From the NCBI RefSeq assembly GCF_023806565.1, contig NZ_JAMTDV010000030.1:1-36676 (forward strand): DNA of 36,676 nt. The letters are read 5' to 3'. The number at the start of each line of letters is the position of its first letter. Within the stretch, counting starts at the first letter, position 1. Below the pieces are notes generated by a model, which ran no database searches, was not told where the DNA came from, and was given only the letters and a program-made list of their open reading frames with translations. This DNA is from Accumulibacter sp. (GTDB lineage: Bacteria > Pseudomonadota > Gammaproteobacteria > Burkholderiales > Rhodocyclaceae). Shown in pieces: positions 16,407-25,232 of this stretch. The position numbers and the translations under genes are program-made.

Positions 16407-19136
16407 ATGAACCGATGGACTAGGTTTCTGGGCAGTTTCCTGTCGTGGTCGACACTGGCCTTCGTCTCGCTCACCGTGTACGCGGGTCCGACGCTGCCGA
16501 CTGGTGTCGAAAAACTGACCACGGTCGAAGGAATCAGCGAATACCGGCTGCAGAATGGTCTGCACTTCGTCCTTTTTCCCGATGCGGCGAAGCCGACCGT
16601 GACCGTCAACGTCACCTATCTGGTCGGCTCGCACCAGGAGAACTATGGCGAAACGGGCATGGCGCACCTGCTCGAGCATCTGATTTTCAAGGGATCACGA
16701 AATTTTCCCGATCCGACCAGACAATTCAAGGCGCGTGGTTTCGAGATCAATGGCAGCACCTGGCTGGATCGCACGAACTACTATCTCACCTTCCCCGCCA
16801 GCGACGACAACGTCCGCTGGGCGCTGGCGTGGAGCGCCGACGCGATGGTCAATTCGTTCATCGCCAGAAAGGATCTCGACAGCGAAATGACCGTCGTGCG
16901 CAACGAATTCGAAATGGGCGAAAACGACCCGGCGAGCGTGATGCTGAAGCGCACGCAGTCGCTGCTCTTCGACTGGCACAACTATCGCAACAATACCATC
17001 GGCGCGCGCAGCGACATCGAGAACGTCAGGATCGACAACCTGCAGGCTTTCTACCGGAAGTACTACCAGCCCGACAACGCAGTGCTGACCGTCGCCGGAA
17101 AGTTCGACGAGGCAAGAGCGGTGCGCATGATAGCGGATACGTTTGGCAAGCTGCCGCGCCCACGGCGCGTACTTGCCAGGCCATGGACAGTCGAGCCGAC
17201 CGCCGACGGCGAGCGGCAGTTCGTGATTCGGCGCAAGGGGGAAGTACAGCTCGTCACTCTCGCGTATCGGACACCCTCCAGCCTGCACCCCGACACCGAC
17301 GCCCTCGACCTGGCCAGCGAGGTACTCGGCGACACGCCCAACGGTCGCCTCTACCAGGCGCTGGTGAGACCAGGCCTCGCCACCGAAGTGTTCGTTTACT
17401 CGGCAGACACCCGGGAACCGGGTTTCGTCGTCTTCGGCGCAATGGTGAGCAAGAATGGCGATCCGGCGCGCGTTCGCGACACGATGATCGAAGCGATCGA
17501 GGGCGGCTTCGCACGCGCAGGCACGACGCAGGTAGAACTCGCGCGAGCGGTCGAACAGGCGCGCACGAACTACGAGCGTGCGCTGGCTGATCCGCAGGAG
17601 TTTGCCGTAATGCTGTCGGAATACATCGCGCTCGGCGACTGGCGTCTTTTCTTTCATGCCCGCGACCAGCTCGACCGACTTCAGCCGGAGCAGCTCGACG
17701 CGGCCGCGGGCAGATACTTCGTGCGCGACAACCGGGTGCTCGGCACCTTCCTGCCTGAGGACTCGCCGCAGCGCGCCGTGATTCCGCAGGCGCCCAGCGC
17801 CGCACAGTTGCTCGCCGACTTCCGGCCACGCGAAACCGGCGATGTCGGCGAAGCCTTCGACCCTTCGTACGAGAATCTCGACCGACGCACGCTGCTGCGC
17901 GCCTTCGGCGACCTGAAGGTCGCGCTGCTGCCGAAAAGAAACCGCGGCCAGACGGTCAGCGTCGCAATGAACTTCCGCTGGGGCAATGAAAGCTCGCTGC
18001 AGCATCGTCACCTCGCGGGGACGCTGGCGATCGCCATGCTCACGCGCGGCACCAGCCAGTTGAACCGCCAGCAGATTGCCGACGAGATCACCCATCTCAA
18101 GATCCGTGGCAGCCTGACGCAGTTTCAGACCACGCGCGACAAGCTGCCGGGAGCACTCGCCCTTGTTGCCCAGATGCTGAGCGACGCCAGCTTCCCGTCG
18201 GCGGAGTTCGAAGAGCTACGGCGCGAGTCATTGACCGCGCTGCAGGCGCAGCTAGACAATCCAGAAGAGCTTTCCAGCGACGCACTGAACGCCCATTTCA
18301 ACACCTATCCGCCGGGCGATCCGCGTTACCACGCGGCGCTTGCCGAGCGGATCGAAGAACTGCGCCGGATCACCCTCGACGAAGTGATCCGCTATCGGCA
18401 GGATCTGATCGGAACTGCGCGAGGTGAGATTGCCATCGTCGGAGACTTCGACGAAGCGGCAATCGAGGAAGAGCTTCGCCGCCTTTTTCCGCAGCAGGTC
18501 TCGAAGTCACCCTACGCCCGGGTCGACCGCGAATTCCGCAGCGTGCCAGGGCAGCGGCTGGTGATCGACACCCCCGACAAGGAGAACGCTTTCCTGCGCG
18601 CGCGCATCGATCTCCCGCTGCGCGACGACGACCCGGACGCCCCGGCCCTGTACGTTGCGAACTACATCTTCGGCGGCGAAGCCGGATTGTCGAGCCGCCT
18701 GGTCGATCGCCTGCGCCAGAAGGAGGGTCTGAGTTACAGCGTCGGTTCCGGGCTGTCGACCGGCACCCGCCAAAGACTGTCGACCTGGACGTTCGCGGCA
18801 ATGGTCGCGCCGCAAAACGCGACGCGCGCCGAGCAGGCATTCCTCGACGAACTGCAGCGCGCACGACGCGACGGCTTTTCGCCAGAAGAGGTCGCCGAAG
18901 CAAAGAAATCGATCGTCGAGACGCGCGCTGTCAGCCGCTCGCAGGACAGCGCGGTCGCTTCCCGGTGGATTTCGCTGCTCGACCTCGATCGCAACTGGCA
19001 GCATTCGCGAGACTTCGAGCAGAAGGTTCTTGCCGTCACCCCGGCGCAGGTGAACGCCGCTTTCCGCAAGTACATCGAACCGGAAAGACTGACGCTGGTG
19101 ATCGCCGGCGACCGCCGCAAGGGCCTCGACAACTGA
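16407..19136 (+). CDS. Exported M16-family zinc peptidase (two-repeat, pitrilysin-like)
   Basis: A 909-residue metallopeptidase predicted to act in the periplasm. Residues 1-26 (from MNRWTRFLGS to TVYA) are a signal peptide. The inverted zinc motif HLLEH is at 87-91, and the downstream glutamate ligand region lies in VVRNEFEMGEND. Two M16 halves follow one another: the first (about 40-470) is active, and the second (about 490-909) lacks HXXEH, as is usual, but keeps the substrate-clamp pattern RLRQKEGLSYSVGSGL. The length fits the fused M16 proteases of Gram-negative bacteria. The start has a CTGGAG ribosome-binding site. It stands alone behind an unusually structured leader. The substrate is unknown; degradation of peptides or misfolded envelope proteins is the likely role. 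Confidence 0.93.
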   Translation: MNRWTRFLGSFLSWSTLAFVSLTVYAGPTLPTGVEKLTTVEGISEYRLQNGLHFVLFPDAAKPTVTVNVTYLVGSHQENYGETGMAHLLEHLIFKGSRNFPDPTRQFKARGFEINGSTWLDRTNYYLTFPASDDNVRWALAWSADAMVNSFIARKDLDSEMTVVRNEFEMGENDPASVMLKRTQSLLFDWHNYRNNTIGARSDIENVRIDNLQAFYRKYYQPDNAVLTVAGKFDEARAVRMIADTFGKLPRPRRVLARPWTVEPTADGERQFVIRRKGEVQLVTLAYRTPSSLHPDTDALDLASEVLGDTPNGRLYQALVRPGLATEVFVYSADTREPGFVVFGAMVSKNGDPARVRDTMIEAIEGGFARAGTTQVELARAVEQARTNYERALADPQEFAVMLSEYIALGDWRLFFHARDQLDRLQPEQLDAAAGRYFVRDNRVLGTFLPEDSPQRAVIPQAPSAAQLLADFRPRETGDVGEAFDPSYENLDRRTLLRAFGDLKVALLPKRNRGQTVSVAMNFRWGNESSLQHRHLAGTLAIAMLTRGTSQLNRQQIADEITHLKIRGSLTQFQTTRDKLPGALALVAQMLSDASFPSAEFEELRRESLTALQAQLDNPEELSSDALNAHFNTYPPGDPRYHAALAERIEELRRITLDEVIRYRQDLIGTARGEIAIVGDFDEAAIEEELRRLFPQQVSKSPYARVDREFRSVPGQRLVIDTPDKENAFLRARIDLPLRDDDPDAPALYVANYIFGGEAGLSSRLVDRLRQKEGLSYSVGSGLSTGTRQRLSTWTFAAMVAPQNATRAEQAFLDELQRARRDGFSPEEVAEAKKSIVETRAVSRSQDSAVASRWISLLDLDRNWQHSRDFEQKVLAVTPAQVNAAFRKYIEPERLTLVIAGDRRKGLDN

Positions 19137-19222
19137 GCACGCCGGCCCCGCCAGAGGCGGACACGCTCTCGCAAGCGGCGACCAGGAAGCCAGGCGGCCG
19201 CTCGCGCACTCCTCCCCCGCCG

Positions 19223-19663
19223 CTACTTCCTGAGACTGTCGCGGATCTCGCGCAGCAGCAGCACCTCCTCGGCGATGACCGGCTCCGCTGCCGGCGCTGG
19301 CTCCGCTGCCGGCTCGCTTCGCTTGAGGCGGTTCACCTGTTTGACCATCACGAAAATGATGAAGGCGAGGATGATGAAGTTCACCAGGATGGTGAGAAAA
19401 TTGCCGTAGGCAAACACTGGCACCTGCGCCTTCTTCAGTGCATCCAGCGTGCGCGCGGTGCCCTCCGGGACGGTGCCGAGGACCAGGAACATTCCCGAAA
19501 AATCGAGCTTGCCACCCATGATCCAGGCGATGAACGGCATGATCAGGTCAGCGACGACCGATTCGACGATCTTGCCAAAGGCGCCGCCAATAATCACGCC
19601 AACGGCAAGGTCCATGACATTGCCCTTCATGGCAAACTCTTTGAATTCCTGGGCCAGGCTCAT
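19223..19663 (-). CDS. mscL: Large-conductance mechanosensitive channel MscL
   Basis: Inner-membrane homopentameric channel that opens on hypo-osmotic shock and releases solutes. The 146-residue protein begins [33 protein letters not shown], the diagnostic N-terminal helix and first membrane segment (to about 46). A periplasmic loop follows, with [10 protein letters not shown]. The second membrane segment is near 85-110 ([20 protein letters not shown]), then an Ala/Pro/Glu linker and the C-terminal helix [18 protein letters not shown] precedes the ATG, and a TATAAT box lies at 19739-19744. Convergent with the M16 peptidase gene. It complements the potassium-import locus nearby as an osmotic safety valve, though the two are not in one operon. 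Confidence 0.98.
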   Translation of the reverse strand: MSLAQEFKEFAMKGNVMDLAVGVIIGGAFGKIVESVVADLIMPFIAWIMGGKLDFSGMFLVLGTVPEGTARTLDALKKAQVPVFAYGNFLTILVNFIILAFIIFVMVKQVNRLKRSEPAAEPAPAAEPVIAEEVLLLREIRDSLRK

Positions 19664-19738
19664 TGCGTCTCATCTCCTTGATGTGAAAGTAGCCGTCTGG
19701 CAACGCATGTCTTCCCCCGCGCACCGCTGCCGGGCAAG

Positions 19739-19744
19739 ATTATA
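19739..19744 (-). promoter_or_regulatory. -10 box of mscL
   Basis: The minus strand reads TATAAT, a perfect -10 hexamer in an otherwise GC-rich gap. It would start transcription near 19732, leaving a leader of about 70 bases before mscL. The -35 at 17-base spacing (TTTCCC) is weak. Confidence 0.5.
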
Positions 19745-19771
19745 GGGGCACGATAGCACCCGGGAAAACCC

Positions 19772-20929
19772 TCAAATACTTCGCAACCTTTCCCCTGCTG
19801 CGGCCAGCGTCGCCTCCTGCTTGGCGAAACAGAAACGCAGCACGCGGTCGTCCCGGCCATCGTGGTAAAAGGCCGAGAGCGGAATCGCCGCCACCCCCAC
19901 CTCGCGCGTCAACCAGTGAGCAAACTCGCGGTCGGGCAGATCGGCGATCGCCCGAAAGCGGGCAAGCTGGAAGTAGGTACCGCGGCAGTCGAGCAGTTCG
20001 AAGCGTGAGTTCAGCAACTGACGACGGAAGAACTCCCGCTTTGCTTCGTAGAAGGCAGCCAGACCGAGGTGACGCGAAGCATCGCGCATGTATTCGGCAA
20101 TACCCAGCTGGCAGGGCGTGTTGACCGTGAACACATTGAACTGATGGACCTTGCGGAACTCGGCCATCAGGTCCGCCGCGGCCAGCACGTAGCCGATCTT
20201 CCAGCCGGTAATATGGTAGGTCTTGCCGAAGGATGAAACCACGATGCTGCGCGCCGCCAGTTCCGGATGGCCTGCCATGCTCTGGTGCCGGACGCCATCG
20301 AAAACGATGTGCTCATACACCTCGTCGGCAAGTACGACGATGCCCGTGCCGCGCGTCAGTTCGGCCAGGCGATCCAGATCCTCGGCTGCCAGCACACTGC
20401 CGGTCGGGTTGTGCGGGGAATTGACGATGATCATTCGTGAGCGCGGACTCAGCAGCGCGCGTACCTGCGCCCAGTCCGGCCGGTAGTCGGGAAATCGTAG
20501 CGAGGCGTACATCGCCCGGCCACCAACCGTCTCGATCGCCGGCACGTAGCTGTCGTAGACCGGCTCGAAGACGATCACTTCGTCGCCGCTGCGCACGAAA
20601 GCGGCAATCGCGGTGAAGATCGCCTGCGTCGCGCCGGCGGTAACGGTGATTTCACTGTCCATGTCGTACTCGGCAGCGTACGACTCCGCCACCTTGTCGC
20701 CAATCGCCGAGCGCAGTTCCGGAACCCCGGCCATTGGTGGATACTGATTTCGTCCCTCGCGCATCGCTCGCCACGTCGCCTCGAACAGCGACGGCTCCGC
20801 CTGGAAATCGGGAAAGCCCTGCGACAGATTGATCGCCCCGCAATCGGCCGCGAGTTTGGACATCACCGTAAAAATGGTGGTCCCGACGCCGGGCAGCTTC
20901 GAGTCGGGAACGACAGAGGACTGGCGCAT
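19772..20929 (-). CDS. PLP-dependent aminotransferase, methionine/aromatic type (YbdL-like)
   Basis: Fold type I (class I/II) aminotransferase of 385 residues, cytoplasmic. The landmarks are INLSQGFPDFQ near 33-43, YPPMAGVPELRSAI, TVTAGATQAIF, NSPHNPTGSVL near 170-180, VLADEVYEHIVFDG near 199-212, and the PLP lysine at 236 in SSFGKTYHITGWKIGY. Near the end, FCFAKQE takes the place of the RxxF substrate-binding motif. The overall pattern is closest to the methionine aminotransferase YbdL / kynurenine aminotransferase-like group, so transamination of methionine or an aromatic amino acid is likely. The ATG at 20929 has no clear ribosome-binding site, but the protein begins as the family does. 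Divergent from the PHA depolymerase gene. Confidence 0.92.
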   Translation of the reverse strand: MRQSSVVPDSKLPGVGTTIFTVMSKLAADCGAINLSQGFPDFQAEPSLFEATWRAMREGRNQYPPMAGVPELRSAIGDKVAESYAAEYDMDSEITVTAGATQAIFTAIAAFVRSGDEVIVFEPVYDSYVPAIETVGGRAMYASLRFPDYRPDWAQVRALLSPRSRMIIVNSPHNPTGSVLAAEDLDRLAELTRGTGIVVLADEVYEHIVFDGVRHQSMAGHPELAARSIVVSSFGKTYHITGWKIGYVLAAADLMAEFRKVHQFNVFTVNTPCQLGIAEYMRDASRHLGLAAFYEAKREFFRRQLLNSRFELLDCRGTYFQLARFRAIADLPDREFAHWLTREVGVAAIPLSAFYHDGRDDRVLRFCFAKQEATLAAAGERLRSI

Positions 20930-21101
20930 GGCAATTCGCGCGGCGAGCGCGGTGCGAGTGGGCGATCACGTAGTGTAAGATTGCCGAACCGCTGAAACAA
21001 GGAGCATTTCGAGAGAAGCAGTTCGAAAGGTCACGGGCGACGCGCGCCACCGGCGCAATCTGTTAGCATTCGTCGATCGGCCTCCTGCAAGCTCTCACCG
21101 C

Positions 21102-22163
21102 ATGTCCATGATCTCCTCCACCCTGCGCAGCCTGGCAACGATCGCGCTCCTGCTGCTGATCGGCCAATGCGGATTTGCTGCGCCCCCACTGCCCGCGCTC
21201 GGCGCCGACCTGCGCGACCTGACGGTCTCCGGAGTCTCCTCCGGCGGCTACATGGCGGTGCAATTCGAGGTGGCGCATGCGAAACTCGTTCGCGGTGCCG
21301 GCGTCATTGCCGGCGGCCCGTACGACTGTGCCGAAGGATCGATCGCGCTGGCGCTCACCGCCTGCATGTGGCCCTCTTCCTGGGCACCATTGCCGTCGCT
21401 GGCGGAACTGCGGGGACGTGCCGAAGCTCTTTCCCGCTCGGGCAGCATCGATCCCACCGAACATCTGCGTGAACACCGGGTCTGGCTTCTCTCGGGTGGC
21501 AAGGACGAAATCGTGAAGACGCGGGTGGTCGACCGGCTGGCCGCCTTTTACGCGGAGTGGCTTCCCCCGGCGGCGATTCGTTACATCAAGCCGCCCGACG
21601 CGGCACACGCGATGATCTCCGTCGCCGATCCGCAGGCAGACGCCTGCGACAGCATGCAATCGCCATACATCAACCGCTGCGGCGATCTCGATCCGGCCGG
21701 CGAAATGCTCACGCACATGCTCGGCCCGCTGCAGCCACCTGATGCAACAGCGCAGGGCGAAATGCTCCAATTCGAGCAGGGGGATTTCGTCGACGGGAAG
21801 GCGATCGACGCCGGACTGGCGGACGAAGCCTACGTCTACGTACCCCGGGACTGCCGCAACACGAGTTGCCGGATACACGTCGCCTTCCATGGCTGCCGCC
21901 AGAGTTCCGCGCAAATCGGACGACGCTTCGTCGATGGTACCGGCTACAACCGCTGGGCAGACAGCAACCGCATCATTGTGCTCTACCCGCAGACCGTGCC
22001 GCGCTACGGGCTGGCCATCGGATCCTGGAAGTGGATGAGCAACCCCTTGGCGTGCTGGGACTGGTGGGGATACTCCGGGCGTACCTACCCGACTCGCGAT
22101 GGCGTGCAGATCCGGGCCGTACGCGCGATGCTCGAACGCCTTGCGGCGCCCCGCCAGCCGTAA
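21102..22163 (+). CDS. Secreted short-chain PHA depolymerase, catalytic domain type 2
   Basis: Predicted exported serine hydrolase of 353 residues that attacks short-chain polyhydroxyalkanoate such as PHB. A signal peptide spans about 1-26. The lipase box GVSSGG at 44-49 places the nucleophile at Ser46. Asp135 (SGGKDEIV) and His169 (DAAHAMI) would complete the triad. The second half has the family's FHGCRQS oxyanion region, GYNRWADSN and ACWDWWGYSG. The lipase box near the N-terminus defines the type 2 layout. No substrate-binding or fibronectin linker domain follows, so it is a minimal form that may act on amorphous or soluble oligomers in the periplasm. The nucleotidase gene starts 41 bases downstream. 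Confidence 0.9.
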   Translation: MSMISSTLRSLATIALLLLIGQCGFAAPPLPALGADLRDLTVSGVSSGGYMAVQFEVAHAKLVRGAGVIAGGPYDCAEGSIALALTACMWPSSWAPLPSLAELRGRAEALSRSGSIDPTEHLREHRVWLLSGGKDEIVKTRVVDRLAAFYAEWLPPAAIRYIKPPDAAHAMISVADPQADACDSMQSPYINRCGDLDPAGEMLTHMLGPLQPPDATAQGEMLQFEQGDFVDGKAIDAGLADEAYVYVPRDCRNTSCRIHVAFHGCRQSSAQIGRRFVDGTGYNRWADSNRIIVLYPQTVPRYGLAIGSWKWMSNPLACWDWWGYSGRTYPTRDGVQIRAVRAMLERLAAPRQP

Positions 22164-22204
22164 GCTTCGACGCCGTGTCGAACGCCCTGGGCAGCCTTTG
22201 TGAA

Positions 22205-24115
22205 ATGCCGCCGGAAGCTGCCTGCGCGTCATTGCCGAACGCCCGCAAACACTCGCCAGAGCGCCGGCAATCTCGCTTGCTGCCAGCCGCACTGCTCCTT
22301 CTGGCCGTCGCCATCGGGGCATGCCAGACGCCTCCGCCGACACTCCCCGGGAGCGGCATCGAAATCCACATCGCGCACATCAACGACCACCATTCCCACC
22401 TCGAAGCGCAACCCGACTTCGCGATCCGCATCGACGGCGTGGACACGCGCGTCGAAATCGGCGGCTTTCCGCGCCTGACGACACTGTTCGAGGCCAATTC
22501 CCGGCTGCCCAATCTGCTCAAGATTCACGCCGGCGACGCGATGACCGGCACGCTCTATCACACGCTGTACAACGGCGAGGCAGACGCCGCGCTGATGAAC
22601 ACGGTGTGCTTCGACGTATTCGAACTCGGAAACCACGAATTCGACGAGGGCGATGCCGGTCTGCGACGATTTCTCGACCATCTGCAAAGCGGCCGCTGCC
22701 AAACGACCGTGCTCGCCGCCAACGTCGAACCGGCCGCCGGCAGCCCGCTCGCACCGGCACACGCCGACGATTACCTCAAGCCGTACCTGCTGAAACGATT
22801 CGGCGAAGTGACCGTGGGCATCATTGGCATCGAGGTGCGCGGCAAGACGATGAATTCCTCGCGGCCGCTGCGCAGTACGGCCTTTCTCGATGAAGTAGCG
22901 ACCGCACAGAGAACGATCGACAAGCTGCGCGCGCAGGGAATCCGGCACATCATCCTCGTCACCCATCAGGGGTACGAAGCCGACCAGGCGATGGCGGCGC
23001 GCCTCAGCGACGTCGACGTGATCATTGGCGGCGACTCGCATACGCTGCTCGGCGATTTCTCGGCGATCGGCATCGACGCGTCGGGACCGTATCCCACGAT
23101 TGTCCGCAACCGCGATGGCAACCTCGTATGCGTCGGCCAGGCCTGGGAATACGGCAAGGCCTTCGCCCTGATGCGCGTGCGCTTCGACGATCGCGGCAAG
23201 GTGACGAGCTGCAGCGGCGAAGTGACGCTGCCGATCGGCGACGACTTTCGTCGGCAGAACGCCGAAGGACACTTTGTCGTGGTCGATGCTCCGACCCGCG
23301 CCCGCATCGTCGAACGTCTGTCGGGACCGGGCGGCGCGCAGGTGGTCGCTCCCGATCCGCTCGCGCAGGCCGAGCTCGCCCGCTTCTCCAGCCGCCTCGC
23401 AGACATGAAGCGACAGGCGATCGGTACCGCCAGCGAATCCCTCTGTCTGGTTCGCGTGCCGGGGGAATCGACCAACCGCAGCAGCGGCATCAGCGGCTGC
23501 GAAGTTGCCAACACGCTGGCTCGCGGCAGCGACATCGCGCAGGTCGTGGCCGAGGCGTATCGGCAGGCCAGCAATCTCGCCGACGTCGCGCTGCAGAACG
23601 GCGGCGGCATCCGCAGCCCGCTGCCCAGGGGCGAAGTCAGCTTCGACACGGCGTACACGGTGCTGCCTTTCCACAATGTCCTCCTCGAACTGCAGCTCAG
23701 CGGTCGCCAGATCGTCGAAGTGCTCGAGGATGCCGTCGGTAACTACCTCGACCAGGGCGGATCCGACGGCTCCCACCCCTACGCCGCCGGCCTGCGCTGG
23801 CATCTGGATCTGTCGCAGCCGCGCGGCAGCCGCTTCCGCCAGGTCGAGGTGAAAAGAAAGGCGAGCGATGCCTGGCAGCCGATCGAACCCGAACGAACCT
23901 ACACCTTGGTGACCAGCGACTACCTGGCCGAAGGCGGTGACGGCTACGCGACCCTCGCCGGGATCCATCGCGACGGCCACAGCGTGAACACCTATCTGAA
24001 CTACACCCAGACTTTCGTCGACTACCTGCTCGCACGCGGCACGATCACCCGGCCTGCGGCGAGCGAATACAGCCATCAGAGGGTGATTACCCGCGATGGC
24101 AGAACGCTGCCCTGA
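22205..24115 (+). CDS. Lipoprotein bifunctional metallophosphatase / 5'-nucleotidase (UshA/NAD nucleotidase-like)
   Basis: Predicted envelope lipoprotein of 636 residues with a hydrophobic signal ending in a lipobox (AIGAC, Cys40). The N-terminal metallophosphatase domain has HINDHHSHLE near 58-67, a GDAMTGTLY metal-binding segment, ELGNHEFDEG, VTHQGYEAD and GGDSHT. The C-terminal 5'-nucleotidase domain begins near 380 and shows ALQNGGGIRSPLPRGEV and TSDYLAEGGDGY. Such enzymes hydrolyse nucleotides, UDP-sugars or NAD outside the inner membrane for phosphate and nucleoside salvage. The ATG at 22205 is chosen, but an in-frame GTG at 22175 is also possible; neither has a good ribosome-binding site. 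It is probably co-transcribed with the PHA depolymerase. The exact substrate is uncertain. Confidence 0.92.
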   Translation: MPPEAACASLPNARKHSPERRQSRLLPAALLLLAVAIGACQTPPPTLPGSGIEIHIAHINDHHSHLEAQPDFAIRIDGVDTRVEIGGFPRLTTLFEANSRLPNLLKIHAGDAMTGTLYHTLYNGEADAALMNTVCFDVFELGNHEFDEGDAGLRRFLDHLQSGRCQTTVLAANVEPAAGSPLAPAHADDYLKPYLLKRFGEVTVGIIGIEVRGKTMNSSRPLRSTAFLDEVATAQRTIDKLRAQGIRHIILVTHQGYEADQAMAARLSDVDVIIGGDSHTLLGDFSAIGIDASGPYPTIVRNRDGNLVCVGQAWEYGKAFALMRVRFDDRGKVTSCSGEVTLPIGDDFRRQNAEGHFVVVDAPTRARIVERLSGPGGAQVVAPDPLAQAELARFSSRLADMKRQAIGTASESLCLVRVPGESTNRSSGISGCEVANTLARGSDIAQVVAEAYRQASNLADVALQNGGGIRSPLPRGEVSFDTAYTVLPFHNVLLELQLSGRQIVEVLEDAVGNYLDQGGSDGSHPYAAGLRWHLDLSQPRGSRFRQVEVKRKASDAWQPIEPERTYTLVTSDYLAEGGDGYATLAGIHRDGHSVNTYLNYTQTFVDYLLARGTITRPAASEYSHQRVITRDGRTLP

Positions 24116-24195
24116 ATCGAGCGATCGGTGGGCCGGACAGCGCACCTACGCCCTGCTCTACCCGCACAGCCAACGACCTGGCCACGCGTTCTTGC

Positions 24196-24381
24196 GTAGA
24201 CCAAGACCGTTGGCCAACGCTCGGACGGGCGCAGAACGGGCAGGTGCTGGTGGTGCTGCACACCAGCGAGCAAACGAGCAGCACGGAATCGCACATCCGC
24301 ATCATTTCGGCGCACCGCGCCGATCCGGCGAAAGTGCGCGACTACGAACAGACACCGCGCCAGCGGCCAAGGGTGGCGGAG
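24196..24381 (+). pseudogene. Remnant of a BrnT-family toxin
   Basis: The frame encodes a recognisable C-terminal two-thirds of a BrnT-type RNase toxin: DRWPTLGRAQNGQVLVVLHT, then SHIRIISAHRADPAKVRDYEQ. The N-terminal part, which in BrnT carries the FD-PAK-N--KH--F pattern, is absent in all frames upstream, and no start codon with a ribosome-binding site is present. The frame also runs on without its own stop into the antitoxin gene. It is therefore most likely a dead, 5'-truncated toxin. Confidence 0.6.
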
Positions 24382-24582
24382 ATGAAGGACCATTACGATT
24401 TCAGCAAAGGCGCACGCGGCAAGTTCTACCGCTAGGGCGCCGTCTTCCGGCTGCCGGTTTATCTCGACGAGAAGGTGCAGGACTACCTCGCCGCCAAGGC
24501 CAACGCCAAGAGCGTCGAACTCGCCGACCTGGTCAACGACATGCTCAGGAAGGATATCGAACGCATCGAGATCGCCAGATAG
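24382..24582 (+). pseudogene. BrnT-partner antitoxin (BrnA/CopG-like) with an in-frame amber codon
   Basis: A 66-codon frame starts MKDHYDFSKGARGKFYR, is stopped by TAG at 24433-24435 and continues in the same frame as FRLPVYLDEKVQDYL through LVNDMLRKDIERIE to a second TAG at 24580. The two parts join into one typical ribbon-helix-helix antitoxin of the kind found after BrnT genes, so a single base change has cut it. Only a useless N-terminal peptide would be made unless the amber codon is read through. Confidence 0.7.
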
Positions 24583-24633
24583 CCCACGCGATGACGACCG
24601 TCAACAGCACGAAGGGGGTTGTGACCGACGGCA

Positions 24634-24893
24634 TCAGCGCAGTAGCCTTCGCGCTTCGATCTTGGCCAATGCTTCATTGCGAATGGCGCACCAGTCTCCC
24701 GAGGTCAGCTCGCTTTCGCCGCTGCTCGACCCTTCCGGCAATTTTGCATCAAGCTGTTCCTCGGCCATGCGCCTTTCGTCGGCGCGAATAAGCTCGCGAA
24801 TATATTCACTGACGCTACTGTAGCGGCCTTGGGCGATCTGCCATCCACGAATTGCTTCAAGGGATCGGGCAGAGAAATATTCATGCTGTGCAT
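24634..24893 (-). pseudogene. ParD-like antitoxin broken by a one-base deletion
   Basis: The gene has a perfect GGAGGTG ribosome-binding site before the ATG at 24893 and begins MHSMNISLPDPLKQFVDG. The expected continuation, QIAQGRYSSVSEYIRELIRADE, is present but in another frame and runs to the stop at 24634. A missing base between 24840 and 24841 explains the shift exactly. The family is the CC2985/ParD ribbon-helix-helix antitoxins. The parE toxin that should follow on the minus strand is absent; only about 50 bases separate this gene from the broken BrnT-partner antitoxin. Confidence 0.75.
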
Positions 24894-25232
24894 GGAACAC
24901 CTCCGTCCTTCTTATCCTGCCTAATGCCTCACAACAGCCATGAAATGGCAAGAACTGGCATTTCATGAAGGTGGATCAGACGCGAGGCGACGCGCCGCCG
25001 GAATCTGCACGTCCAGCGCCCCCTTTTGCATCAGACTGCTTGCCTCCTCGATAGGTCTTGAAATCACGCGTGCGTGACTTCACGACCACAGCAGTGCGTG
25101 TCACGGTTCCAATCCACGGTCTTGCACGGCGCGCGACAATTGCGCTTGAAGCCCGGCCACAGCCAGCAATACGGCGGCGCCACGGCTGCAGCAAGATCGG
25201 ACACATGGCATCTGCGCGTGCTCCCGGCTTGC
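24894..25232. other. Gene-free stretch between the toxin-antitoxin remnants and the VWA gene
   Basis: The first bases hold the ribosome-binding site of the ParD-like remnant. I find no coding frame with motifs in the rest. A short T-arm-like sequence at 25105-25115 is not part of a tRNA. The region may be decayed DNA continuing from the toxin-antitoxin remnants. Confidence 0.45.

Noticed and set aside
21866-22204. Upstream extension of the nucleotidase frame
   Set aside because: It overlaps the PHA depolymerase and would bury the lipoprotein signal; the ATG at 22205 (or the GTG at 22175) is better.
22229-24145. Minus-strand open frame opposite the nucleotidase gene
   Set aside because: The plus-strand frame has full metallophosphatase and nucleotidase motifs; the reverse has none.
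25105-25115. tRNA T-arm-like sequence (GGTTCCAATCC)
   Set aside because: No acceptor stem, anticodon arm or CCA-side pairing can be built around it.
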